Of a stretch of 64,000 bases of DNA, positions 9,214 to 17,351 are shown one piece after another. Position 1 is the first letter of the stretch. Each line of letters begins with the position of its first letter. The stretch is from CBDAQD01 sp965275905 (GTDB lineage Bacteria; Pseudomonadota; Alphaproteobacteria; Rhizobiales; JAJFHC01), in the NCBI GenBank assembly GCA_965275905.1, contig CBDHYJ010000078.1, positions 1-64,000 on the forward strand. The letters are read 5' to 3'. Under the pieces are notes generated by a model. It was given only the letters and a program-made list of their open reading frames with translations. It made no database searches and was not told the origin of the DNA. Position numbers and translations under genes: made by a program.

Positions 9214-10254
9214 ATGATTTCATCTCTATTGACGGTTGGACTAACGATTCTCAAATTTGTAGCGATAGGGACAGCTGCAGTTTTTGGTGTCCTCGCCTTG
9301 ACTGTGGAGTATCGAGACAAAAAAGGCAAAATGACAAAGTGGGGACGGGTAGCACTTCTCGGTGTGGTAATTTCGGCTGTTATTTCAGCTTCCATTCAAA
9401 CCCTCGAGACAATCAACGCGAACCTCGACAGTCGAGAGGCAGCGCGGCGAGCCGCCGACCAACTCAGGAGATCAGAACTTGTTCTGACAAAGATTGAGCG
9501 AATTGCTCACCCCATGGAGCCGCCCGAGGTGACGGTTGTCTGGCAACTCGGCAACTCGTTCCCTGGGGGCGATGCGTTGATCAAACGCTTGCGGGAATTT
9601 GGTAAAAAGCTGCAAGGAGACCCTGCGATTGCAGACATGCCAAACTCCGGGATATTTGTCAGCTCGTCGCAGCAGGATGGAGTTCCATTATCATTCAGAA
9701 TACTACCATCCTCGCAATTGTATCCGAGCCGGGAAGCTGAACCAGAACTGAACACGCTCATAGGTGATAGTAACCCGACGTTTTCCCTATTTTCGGCTGA
9801 GACAGGTCTCCAGTTAGCAAGGAAAAAAATCGAGGCCTCAGAACTCAGACCATCAATCGGCTATTTTGGCGAATACGGTGATTACAGCTTTTCAATCTCG
9901 TCGGAGGATGGGGTTGAGCTGATCTATCACATTGAAAGGGATGTCCTGTCGATATGGTTCACCGGTACACCAGAAAAGAGGTTTATCAAGCAGACTGGCC
10001 AGATCGTCTCAATTCCGGATCTAGAGACTAGCAGTGGGCTGTTGTACGCTTCAGACGTAACTGTACCCAGTCATGGAAATGATTGGCCAAATTTGCGACT
10101 TGCCCGGCAGCAATTGGAACCTTCAATCATTTTTGTAAACGTCCAAGGCCGTCGATACACTTTCAGACGCCAGGAGATGAAGGCGTTTAAGAACAAAGCC
10201 GGATATCAAGTGTTCAAGTTCGGCCCGTTCAAGTCAGGGAAGTCCCAAGATTAG
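9214..10254 (+). CDS. Hypothetical membrane-anchored protein, cargo of the greA mini-island
   Basis: 346 residues, family not recognised. Two hydrophobic segments lie near the N-terminus (about residues 4-31 and 46-62), separated by a short charged loop YRDKKGKMTKWG. They are followed by a helical stretch rich in Arg, Glu and Ala (about 66-98, possible coiled coil) and a soluble C-terminal region. Base composition is far more AT-rich than neighbouring genes and codon use differs, which suggests transfer. A weak TAGGTG lies upstream. The 134-base leader 9080-9213 is AT-rich and probably holds its promoter. No catalytic motif is visible, so no function is assigned. Confidence 0.75.
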   Translation: MISSLLTVGLTILKFVAIGTAAVFGVLALTVEYRDKKGKMTKWGRVALLGVVISAVISASIQTLETINANLDSREAARRAADQLRRSELVLTKIERIAHPMEPPEVTVVWQLGNSFPGGDALIKRLREFGKKLQGDPAIADMPNSGIFVSSSQQDGVPLSFRILPSSQLYPSREAEPELNTLIGDSNPTFSLFSAETGLQLARKKIEASELRPSIGYFGEYGDYSFSISSEDGVELIYHIERDVLSIWFTGTPEKRFIKQTGQIVSIPDLETSSGLLYASDVTVPSHGNDWPNLRLARQQLEPSIIFVNVQGRRYTFRRQEMKAFKNKAGYQVFKFGPFKSGKSQD

Positions 10255-10266
10255 CTGGCGGGCAGG

Positions 10267-10740
10267 TCAGACGAACTTGACTGCCAGAACTTCGTAGCTC
10301 TTGCCGCCGCCGGGAGTCGCCACCTCGACGCTGTCGCCGACTTCCTTGCCGATCAGCGCGCGGGCAATCGGGGAGGTGATCGAGAGCTTGCCGTTCTTAA
10401 CGTCCGCCTCGAACTCGCCGACGATCTGATAGCTCGACTCCTCGTCGGTGTCTTCATCGACCAGGACGACGGTTGCGCCGAACACGACGTTTTCGCCGGA
10501 CAGTTTCGAGACATCAATGACCTCGGCGCGGCCGACCATGTCTTCCAGGTCGGCGACGCGTGCTTCCGTCAGGCCCTGCTGTTCCTTCGCTGCATGGTAT
10601 TCGGCATTCTCCGAGAGATCGCCGTGGGCGCGTGCTTCGGCTATGGCCTTGATGATCTTCGGCCGTTCGACCGACTTCAGGTGTTTGATCTCCGCCAGGA
10701 TGGCCTGATGGCCTTCGGCGGTCATCGGAATCTTTTCCAT
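10267..10740 (-). CDS. greA: Transcript cleavage factor GreA
   Basis: 157-residue elongation factor that rescues backtracked RNA polymerase. The N-terminal coiled coil carries the acidic tip in HGDLSENAEYHAAKE, and the C-terminal FKBP-like domain contains SPIARALIGKEVGDSVEV. Length is standard. Its final 83 bases are duplicated at 8997-9079 at the other side of the mini-island, so its present 3' end may be supplied by that element; the encoded C-terminus is nevertheless normal. It is 145 bases downstream of carB on the same strand. Confidence 0.96.
   Translation of the reverse strand: MEKIPMTAEGHQAILAEIKHLKSVERPKIIKAIAEARAHGDLSENAEYHAAKEQQGLTEARVADLEDMVGRAEVIDVSKLSGENVVFGATVVLVDEDTDEESSYQIVGEFEADVKNGKLSITSPIARALIGKEVGDSVEVATPGGGKSYEVLAVKFV
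10269..10351 (-). repeat. Right copy of greA-end direct repeat (inside intact greA)
   Basis: Matches 8997-9079 at 82 of 83 positions in direct orientation. The single difference is in the GGGAGTC/GGGTGTC segment. It forms the right boundary of the mini-island. Confidence 0.92.
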
Positions 10741-10846
10741 TGCAGCGTTCTTTTCACTCTAAATCGCCCTCCACGGCTGCGGTTACAACCGTTCCCCAGG
10801 GCACATCAACTGTTCAGAGGAATCCTTAAGTGCCAACTATTGCCTA

Positions 10847-10861
10847 GGAATGCAGCATTCC
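10847..10861. other. 15-base palindrome between carB and greA
   Basis: GGAATGC and GCATTCC arms of seven bases around one A, in the 145-base carB-greA gap. Could be part of an operator or a weak hairpin; no T tract follows. Confidence 0.3.
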
Positions 10862-10885
10862 GCAACACTCATAATGCATTTGCAC

Positions 10886-13800
10886 TCAGGACGCGTTGAC
10901 ATAGGACTGTAGCGGCTCCACGTCAAGCGTGCCGGAGGCGTTGGCAACAATACCTTTCGTCGCGGCTATGGCACCGGCAACGGTCGTGTAATAGGGAATC
11001 TTGTTGATCAGGGCCGTGCGCCTGAGCGAGCGGCTGTCCTCGAGCGCCTTGGCGCCTTCCGTCGTGTTGATGACCAGCTGCACGTCGGCGTTCTTCATGG
11101 CGTCGACGATATGCGGCCGTCCCTCGAGCACCTTGTTGACCTTGGTGCACGGAATGCCCTCCGCTTCCAGGAAGCGTTGCGTGCCTCCGGTCGCGATGAT
11201 CTTGAATCCGGCATCGACCAGCTCGCGGACGGATTCGATGATCCGGGACTTGTCGGAGTCCTTGACCGACACGAAGGCGGTTCCCCTGGACGGCACGGCG
11301 GTGCCGCCGCCGAGCTGGCTCTTGGCGAAGGCGGTCGCATAGTCGCGGTCGATCCCCATCACTTCACCGGTCGACCGCATTTCCGGGCCAAGCACGGTGT
11401 CGACACCCTGGAACCGGGCGAACGGGAACACGGCCTCCTTGACCGCGACGTGGTTCAGTTCCTTGCGTGTCAGATTGAACCCGGCCAGCGGCTCGCCGGC
11501 CATGACGCGGGCGGCGATCTTGGCGATCGGGACTCCGATGACCTTGGCGACGAACGGCACCGTCCGGCTGGCGCGCGGGTTGACCTCCAGCACGTATATC
11601 TCGCCGTCCTTTATCGCGAACTGGACGTTCATGAGTCCGACGACATTGAGCGCAAGCGCAAGCGACCGCGTCTGGTCTTCGAGCCGGCCGATCGTCTCCT
11701 TGTTGAGCGAATGTACGGGCAGGGAACAGGCGCTGTCGCCGGAGTGAACGCCGGCTTCCTCGATGTGTTCCATGATGCCGCAGATGAAGACGTCCTTGCC
11801 GTCGGCAAGCGCGTCGACGTCGACCTCGATGGCGTCGCGCAGGTAACTGTCTATCAGCACGGGGCTCGATCCCGACACGACGACGGCCTCGGAGATGTAG
11901 CGATCGAGCTGCGTCATGTCGTGCACGATCTCCATGGCGCGGCCGCCAAGCACGTAGGACGGCCTGATGACGACTGGGAAGCCGATCCGCCCTGCGATTT
12001 CCCTTGCCTCTTCGGCGCTGGTGGCGATTCCGTTGTTCGGCTGGGTGAGGTCCAGATCCTGCAGCAGCGACTTGAACCTGTCGCGGTCTTCCGCAAGATC
12101 AATGGCATCCGGCGACGTGCCGAGGATCGTGATGTCGGCGTTCTCCAGCGCATGCGCCAGCTTGAGCGGAGTCTGGCCGCCGAACTGGACGATGACGCCG
12201 TGCACGCTGCCGTTGCTCTGTTCGGTGTGAATGAGCTCGAGCACATCCTCTCGGGTCAGCGGTTCGAAGTAGAGCCGGTCGGACGTGTCGTAATCGGTCG
12301 AGACGGTTTCCGGATTGCAGTTGACCATGATGGTCTCGTACCCGGCTTCGTCCAGCGCGAAGGCGGCGTGGCAGCAGCAGTAATCGAACTCGATACCCTG
12401 GCCGATCCTGTTCGGACCGCCGCCGAGGATGATCGCCTTCTTGCGGTCCGAGGGCCGGGCCTCGTTGCCGTCGTCGCCGGGAAAGCCGGTCTCATAGGTC
12501 GAGTACATGTACGCCGTTGGAGAGGCGAACTCCGCGGCGCAGGTGTCGATGCGCTTGTAGACCGGGCGGACATCGAGGCCATGCCGCAGGGCGGTCACCT
12601 CGTGTTCGTCGAGGCCGCTCAGTTCGGCCAGGCGTTCGTCCGAGAAACCCATGGCCTTGAGTGCGCGCAGGTTGAAGGCGTCGCGCGGCAGGCCGAGCTG
12701 GCGGACCTTTTCCTCTGTGTCGACAATGTCCTGGAGCTGTTCGATGAACCAGGGGTCGAGACTGCACGACGCAAAGATCTGGTCGTGGCTGATGCCGAGT
12801 CGCAGAGCCTGGGCCACCTTGAGCAGACGGTCAGGCGTGGGGACTGCCAGGGCGGCGCGGATGGCATTCTTGTCATCACCCTCGCCGAGGCCGTCGATCT
12901 CGATTTCGTTCAGTCCCGTGAGGCCCGTTTCCATCGACCGCAGCGCCTTCTGCAGCGACTCCTTGAACGTCCGTCCGATCGCCATGGCCTCGCCGACCGA
13001 TTTCATGGTCGTGGTCAGATAGGGCTCGGCGCCCGGGAACTTCTCGAAAGCGAAGCGCGGCATCTTGGTGACGACATAGTCGATGCTGGGCTCGAATGAC
13101 GCCGGCGTGATGCCCTGCGTGATGTCGTTCTCCAGCTCATCCAGCGTGTAGCCGACGGCGAGCCGGGCCGCGACCTTGGCGATCGGGAAGCCGGTGGCCT
13201 TGGAGGCGAGCGCGGAAGACCGCGACACGCGCGGGTTCATCTCGATGACGACGAGCCGGCCGTCCTTCGGATTGATGGCGAACTGCACGTTGGAGCCGCC
13301 GGTCTCAACCCCGATCTCGCGCAGCACCGCGATCGAGGCGTTGCGCATGATCTGGTATTCTTTGTCGGTCAGGGTCAGGGCCGGCGCAACGGTGATTGAG
13401 TCGCCGGTATGGACGCCCATGGGATCGACGTTTTCGATCGAGCAGACGATGATGCAGTTGTCCGCTCTGTCGCGGACGACCTCCATCTCGTATTCCTTCC
13501 AGCCGAGCACCGATTCCTCGATCAGCACTTCCGATGTCGGCGAGGCGTCGAGCCCGCGTTCGACGATCTCGAAGAATTCGTCCCGGTTGTAGGCGATGCC
13601 GCCGCCGGTGCCGCCAAGGGTGAAGGAAGGCCGGATGATCGCCGGCAGGCCGACGAACTCGAGCGCTTCGGCCGCGAGCACGAGCGCGCGGTTCTGGTAG
13701 CGCTCCTTGCGCTCCCGCTCGCCGGATCGCCAGGCTTTCTCGAATGCGGCGATCTCGGCCGATCCGTCGCCGTGTTCGGCCGTCAGCTCGGCCAGTTCGT

Positions 13801-14290
13801 CGGCGTATTTCTGCTTGTCCTCGGCCTTGAGCTCCGAGGCGTTGGCAAGCTTGGAGCGTGGCGTTTCCAGGCCGATCCGCTCCATTGCTTCGCGGAAAAG
13901 CTTCCGGTCCTCGGCCTTGTCGATGGCGGCTGCGTCCGCGCCGATCATCTCGACGCCGAACTTGTCCAGCACGCCCATGCGCCGCAGCGACAGCGCGCAG
14001 TTCAGCGCGGTCTGCCCGCCCATGGTCGGCAGCAGGGCGTCGGGCCGTTCGCGTTCGATGATGCGGGCGACGATCTCGGGCGTGATCGGCTCCACATAGG
14101 TGGCATCCGCCAGATCCGGGTCGGTCATGATGGTCGCCGGATTGGAGTTGACCAGGACGATACGGTAGCCCTCGGCCTTGAGCGCCTTGCAGGCCTGGGT
14201 TCCGGAATAGTCGAATTCGCAGGCTTGGCCGATGATGATCGGGCCGGCGCCGATGATGAGAATGCTCTGGATGTCTGTTCTTTTGGGCAT
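10886..14290 (-). CDS. carB: Carbamoyl-phosphate synthase large subunit
   Basis: 1134-residue ATP-grasp enzyme making carbamoyl phosphate for arginine and pyrimidine synthesis with CarA. Two homologous synthetase halves are visible: the first starts SILIIGAGPIIIGQACEFDYSG and the second AIILGGGPNRIGQGIEFDYCC. Each is followed by an ATP-grasp region (LGGTGGGIAYN; YVLGGRAMEIV), and the C-terminal MGS-like allosteric domain begins near GTAFVSVKDSDK. The first ATP-grasp domain contains an insertion of roughly 45 charged residues (around positions 150-200) compared with the E. coli enzyme, which explains the extra length. carA is in the same orientation upstream but separated by an oppositely oriented protease gene. 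Confidence 0.97.
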   Translation of the reverse strand: MPKRTDIQSILIIGAGPIIIGQACEFDYSGTQACKALKAEGYRIVLVNSNPATIMTDPDLADATYVEPITPEIVARIIERERPDALLPTMGGQTALNCALSLRRMGVLDKFGVEMIGADAAAIDKAEDRKLFREAMERIGLETPRSKLANASELKAEDKQKYADELAELTAEHGDGSAEIAAFEKAWRSGERERKERYQNRALVLAAEALEFVGLPAIIRPSFTLGGTGGGIAYNRDEFFEIVERGLDASPTSEVLIEESVLGWKEYEMEVVRDRADNCIIVCSIENVDPMGVHTGDSITVAPALTLTDKEYQIMRNASIAVLREIGVETGGSNVQFAINPKDGRLVVIEMNPRVSRSSALASKATGFPIAKVAARLAVGYTLDELENDITQGITPASFEPSIDYVVTKMPRFAFEKFPGAEPYLTTTMKSVGEAMAIGRTFKESLQKALRSMETGLTGLNEIEIDGLGEGDDKNAIRAALAVPTPDRLLKVAQALRLGISHDQIFASCSLDPWFIEQLQDIVDTEEKVRQLGLPRDAFNLRALKAMGFSDERLAELSGLDEHEVTALRHGLDVRPVYKRIDTCAAEFASPTAYMYSTYETGFPGDDGNEARPSDRKKAIILGGGPNRIGQGIEFDYCCCHAAFALDEAGYETIMVNCNPETVSTDYDTSDRLYFEPLTREDVLELIHTEQSNGSVHGVIVQFGGQTPLKLAHALENADITILGTSPDAIDLAEDRDRFKSLLQDLDLTQPNNGIATSAEEAREIAGRIGFPVVIRPSYVLGGRAMEIVHDMTQLDRYISEAVVVSGSSPVLIDSYLRDAIEVDVDALADGKDVFICGIMEHIEEAGVHSGDSACSLPVHSLNKETIGRLEDQTRSLALALNVVGLMNVQFAIKDGEIYVLEVNPRASRTVPFVAKVIGVPIAKIAARVMAGEPLAGFNLTRKELNHVAVKEAVFPFARFQGVDTVLGPEMRSTGEVMGIDRDYATAFAKSQLGGGTAVPSRGTAFVSVKDSDKSRIIESVRELVDAGFKIIATGGTQRFLEAEGIPCTKVNKVLEGRPHIVDAMKNADVQLVINTTEGAKALEDSRSLRRTALINKIPYYTTVAGAIAATKGIVANASGTLDVEPLQSYVNAS

Positions 14291-14410
14291 CTGGGTTCAG
14301 TCTGTCGCGTTCTGGTTCAGGTAGCCGGGAACACATCTGGCGTTGTGCCCCTGCCGTCCTTTGTTATGATCATCTCCCATCGGGTTGCCTGCGGGAGACA
14401 GTTGAGCGTA

Positions 14411-15265
14411 ATGCGGTTTGGTCGGGTTTCCATGGGTCGCCGGCGGTACGGCCGGCGCGGCCGTTTCAAGATGTGGCCTGTGATCCTGTTCGGGGCCTTC
14501 GCCGCGTACTACTACTTCGCCAACCAGGAATCCGTGCCGGTCACCGGCCGCAGCCAGCTTGTCACCATGGACCGCCAGCAGGAGATGGCGCTCGGGCTGG
14601 CGTCCTTCGAGAAAGTGCTGTCCACGTCCGTCGTCCTGCGGGAAGGCAGGGCGGTCGATGTGATCGAAAGCATCGGGCGGCGCATCGCCAAGGCCGCCGC
14701 CGAGCACGATCCCGGATTCAAGTGGGAATTCAAGGTCATCAAATCCGACCAGGTGAACGCCTTCGCGCTGCCTGGCGGCAAGGTGGCGGTGTTCACCGGC
14801 ATCCTGCCGGTGGCCGCGAACGTGAACGGCCTTGCCGCGATCATGGGTCATGAGGTCGCCCACGCCCTTGCCCGGCACGGCGCGGAGCGCATGGCACAGC
14901 AGCAACTGCTGCAGTGGGGCCAGCTTGCCGTCGGCATGGCGGCGGGCGAGCTTGACCGCGGCACGCAGCAGATGATCATGGGGGCGTTCGGCATGGGTGC
15001 GCAGTACGGCGCCCTGCTGCCGTTTTCGCGCAGGCACGAGTCCGAGGCCGACTATATCGGGCTGATCCTGATGGCGAAGGCCTGTTTCGATCCGCGCGAG
15101 GCGCCGAAGCTGTGGCAGCGCATGGGCAAGGCGGCCCAGGGCCGCGGCGGCAAGCCTCCGGAATTCATGTCCACCCACCCCAGTGCAGAGACCAGAATCC
15201 GACAGTTCAAGGAATGGATGCCTGAGGCGCTCGAAATACGGAAAAAACACTGCGGGGATCAATAG
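14411..15265 (+). CDS. M48-family zinc metalloprotease, membrane-anchored
   Basis: 284-residue peptidase with a single N-terminal membrane segment (MWPVILFGAFAAYYYFA) after an Arg-rich cytoplasmic head, so the catalytic domain is likely periplasmic. The zinc site is HEVAH in GHEVAHALARHG, and the third ligand lies in ESEADYIGLILM. The open frame extends upstream through antisense carB; I chose the first ATG beyond carB (14411), with an alternative at 14432. Related to the LoiP/YcaL-type stress proteases that handle misfolded outer-membrane proteins. It lies between carB and carA on the opposite strand and ends 14 bases from the carA stop. Confidence 0.85.
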   Translation: MRFGRVSMGRRRYGRRGRFKMWPVILFGAFAAYYYFANQESVPVTGRSQLVTMDRQQEMALGLASFEKVLSTSVVLREGRAVDVIESIGRRIAKAAAEHDPGFKWEFKVIKSDQVNAFALPGGKVAVFTGILPVAANVNGLAAIMGHEVAHALARHGAERMAQQQLLQWGQLAVGMAAGELDRGTQQMIMGAFGMGAQYGALLPFSRRHESEADYIGLILMAKACFDPREAPKLWQRMGKAAQGRGGKPPEFMSTHPSAETRIRQFKEWMPEALEIRKKHCGDQ

Positions 15266-15279
15266 GGCGCTGGCGGCGC

Positions 15280-16512
15280 TCACCGCTTTGCCTCCATGAG
15301 CCCGACAAATCGTTCGAACAGGTAGTGGCTGTCCTGCGGGCCCGGCGAGGCTTCCGGATGATACTGCACCGAGAAAATCGGGCGTCCCTCGACCGCAAGG
15401 CCGCAATTCGATCCGTCAAACAGGGAAACGTGGGTCTCCTTGACCCCGTCCGGCAGGGTTTCCCGGTCGACGGCAAAGCCGTGGTTCATGGACGTGATTT
15501 CGACCTTGTCGGTCGTGTGGTCCATGACCGGATGGTTGGCGCCGTGGTGGCCGTGGTGCATCTTTACAGTGGTGGCGCCGAGGGCCAGGGCCAGCATCTG
15601 GTGGCCGAGGCAGATGCCGAAAACGGGCAGGCCGCTGTCGATCAGTTCGCGGATGACGGGCACGGCATATTCGCCGGTGGCGGCCGGGTCGCCCGGACCG
15701 TTGGACAGAAAGATGCCGTCCGGTTGCAGAGCGAGCACGTCTTCGGCGGAAGTCTTCGCCGGAACGACTGTGACGCGGCAGCCGGCATTGGCGAGACAAC
15801 GCAGGATGTTCCGCTTGAGCCCGTAGTCGATGGCGACAACGTGGTGTTTCGGATCTTCGAGCCGGCCAAACCCCGCATCCCACTCCCAGCGCATCTCGTC
15901 CCAGTCGTAGCGCTGACCGCTGGTGACCTCGATCGCAAGGTCCATGCCTTCGAGACCGGGCCAGGCGGCGGCCTCGCGCTTCAACTTTTCGAGATCGAAC
16001 GTGCCGTCCGGCGAGTGGGCGATTACCGCGTTGGGCATGCCCTGTTCGCGGATGCGTGCGGTCAGGGCGCGAGTATCGACGCCGGAAATGACAATGATTC
16101 CGCGCGCAGACAGCCAGTCGCTGAGGTGCCGGGCGGCGCGATAGTTGGACGGTTCCGTTATCCCTGCGCGCAGCACGGCGCCGCGCACACCCGATGACGA
16201 GGCAAGATTCGACGTTTCGATATCCTCGTCATTTGCGCCGACGTTGCCTATATGGGGAAACGTGAAGGTGATGATCTGACCGGCATAGGATGGATCGGTC
16301 AGTATCTCCTGGTAGCCGGTGATCGCGGTGTTGAAGCAGACTTCTCCGACCGCATGACCGACGGCTCCGAGGCCGAACCCTTCGATAACTGTTCCGTCAG
16401 CGAGCACGAGTAACGCGGTGAACACGGGAGTGTCCCAGGTTGCCGCCGTGGCCGCAGCGACTCCGGCCGAACCGGCGAGGCCTGGTCCGGGCAGGGCGTC
16501 ATTGTCAGCCAT
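15280..16512 (-). CDS. carA: Carbamoyl-phosphate synthase small subunit (glutaminase)
   Basis: 410-residue subunit that hydrolyses glutamine and channels ammonia to CarB. The class I amidotransferase nucleophile cysteine is in FGICLGHQMLALALG and the histidine-glutamate pair in YHPEA near the C-terminus. The N-terminal domain begins ALLVLADGTVIEGFGLG. I chose the ATG at 16512 because AAGGAG sits eight bases upstream; a longer frame to 16626 has no such site. A 20-residue Ala/Gly-rich N-terminal extension precedes the conserved part. Confidence 0.96.
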   Translation of the reverse strand: MADNDALPGPGLAGSAGVAAATAATWDTPVFTALLVLADGTVIEGFGLGAVGHAVGEVCFNTAITGYQEILTDPSYAGQIITFTFPHIGNVGANDEDIETSNLASSSGVRGAVLRAGITEPSNYRAARHLSDWLSARGIIVISGVDTRALTARIREQGMPNAVIAHSPDGTFDLEKLKREAAAWPGLEGMDLAIEVTSGQRYDWDEMRWEWDAGFGRLEDPKHHVVAIDYGLKRNILRCLANAGCRVTVVPAKTSAEDVLALQPDGIFLSNGPGDPAATGEYAVPVIRELIDSGLPVFGICLGHQMLALALGATTVKMHHGHHGANHPVMDHTTDKVEITSMNHGFAVDRETLPDGVKETHVSLFDGSNCGLAVEGRPIFSVQYHPEASPGPQDSHYLFERFVGLMEAKR

Positions 16513-16771
16513 TTCAGATGCTCCTTGAGCTGGCCGGTGTGGGGTAGGCCTCAGATCCGCTAAACACTGATACGGCAGATTTACGCAGCGGAATATGTAG
16601 GCGTCCGGCCAAATTGCGCGGGACAATAGTGAAAACTCCGGGCGCAGTCAACAGCAGGTAAAAAAATATTTTCTTACGTAAAATCAATCACTTACAGGGC
16701 GTACATTCAATTGCCCTCAACACCGGAATGAGGTTATGGTGGTGGCTTTCAGAAACCAGTTTGAGGCTCCT

Positions 16772-17236
16772 ATGAGCGATCAAATTCGCGAGCAGATCAA
16801 TCTCGCTTTGAAGGATGCCGTGAAGGCTCAGGACAAGCCGAGAATGTCGACTTTGCGACTGATCAATGCAGCGATCAAAGACCGGGACATTGCAGCAAGA
16901 ACCGGGGGCAAGAGTGACGGTGTGGGCGACGCCGAGGTGCTCGACATCCTTTCCAAGATGGTCAAGCAGCGCAGGGAAGCCGCGACGACCTACGAAGAGG
17001 CCGGCAGGCTGGAACTCGCGGAGCAGGAACAGACAGAGATTTCAATCATTTCCGATTTCCTGCCGCGACAGCTCGACAGCGACCAGATGGAAGCGGCCTG
17101 CAAGGAAGTGGTCGGTGAACTGGGCGCGGCGGGGCTCAAGGACATGGGCCGGACGATGGGGGCGCTGAAAGAGCGCTTTTCCGGCCAGATGGACTTCGGC
17201 AAGGCGAGCGCCGTCGTCAAGAAACTCCTGGGGTGA
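16772..17236 (+). CDS. yqeY: GatB/YqeY-domain protein
   Basis: 154-residue helical protein with the YqeY signature (KDAVKAQDKPRMSTLRLINAAIKDRDI and FLPRQLDSDQMEAACKEVV) and a C-terminal tRNA-binding-type helix bundle resembling the tail of the GatB amidotransferase subunit. Exact role is not established for the family; it commonly lies upstream of dnaG and rpoD, as here. Start at 16772 gives the conserved N-terminus MSDQIREQ; the longer frame from 16736 is less likely. The 258-base gap to carA is AT-rich at 16660-16700 and may hold divergent promoters. Confidence 0.92.
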   Translation: MSDQIREQINLALKDAVKAQDKPRMSTLRLINAAIKDRDIAARTGGKSDGVGDAEVLDILSKMVKQRREAATTYEEAGRLELAEQEQTEISIISDFLPRQLDSDQMEAACKEVVGELGAAGLKDMGRTMGALKERFSGQMDFGKASAVVKKLLG

Positions 17237-17351
17237 TCGGCCGCGCGCGGCCGGGTTTCAAAGGTCTGTTGATTGATTCGGTTTGTGATTCGCCTTTTGC
17301 GGGGCGAATCCGCTAAATTGATCCGATTCTGCAACACCGTCCCGGCTGCGC

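Larger units (their letters stand above)
8997..10351. mobile_element. Integrase-less mini-island anchored in the 3' end of greA
   Basis: About 1.2 kb of AT-rich DNA with one gene lies between two near-identical direct copies of the greA 3' end. The outer copy is a fragment and the inner copy belongs to the intact gene. This is the geometry left when an element integrates into the end of a gene and brings its own copy of that end, so the host gene stays functional. No integrase or transposase is inside. A local duplication followed by insertion is an alternative. Confidence 0.7.

Noticed and set aside
11111..13099. 662-residue plus-strand open frame
   Set aside because: Antisense to carB, which is unmistakable; composition is that of a shadow frame.
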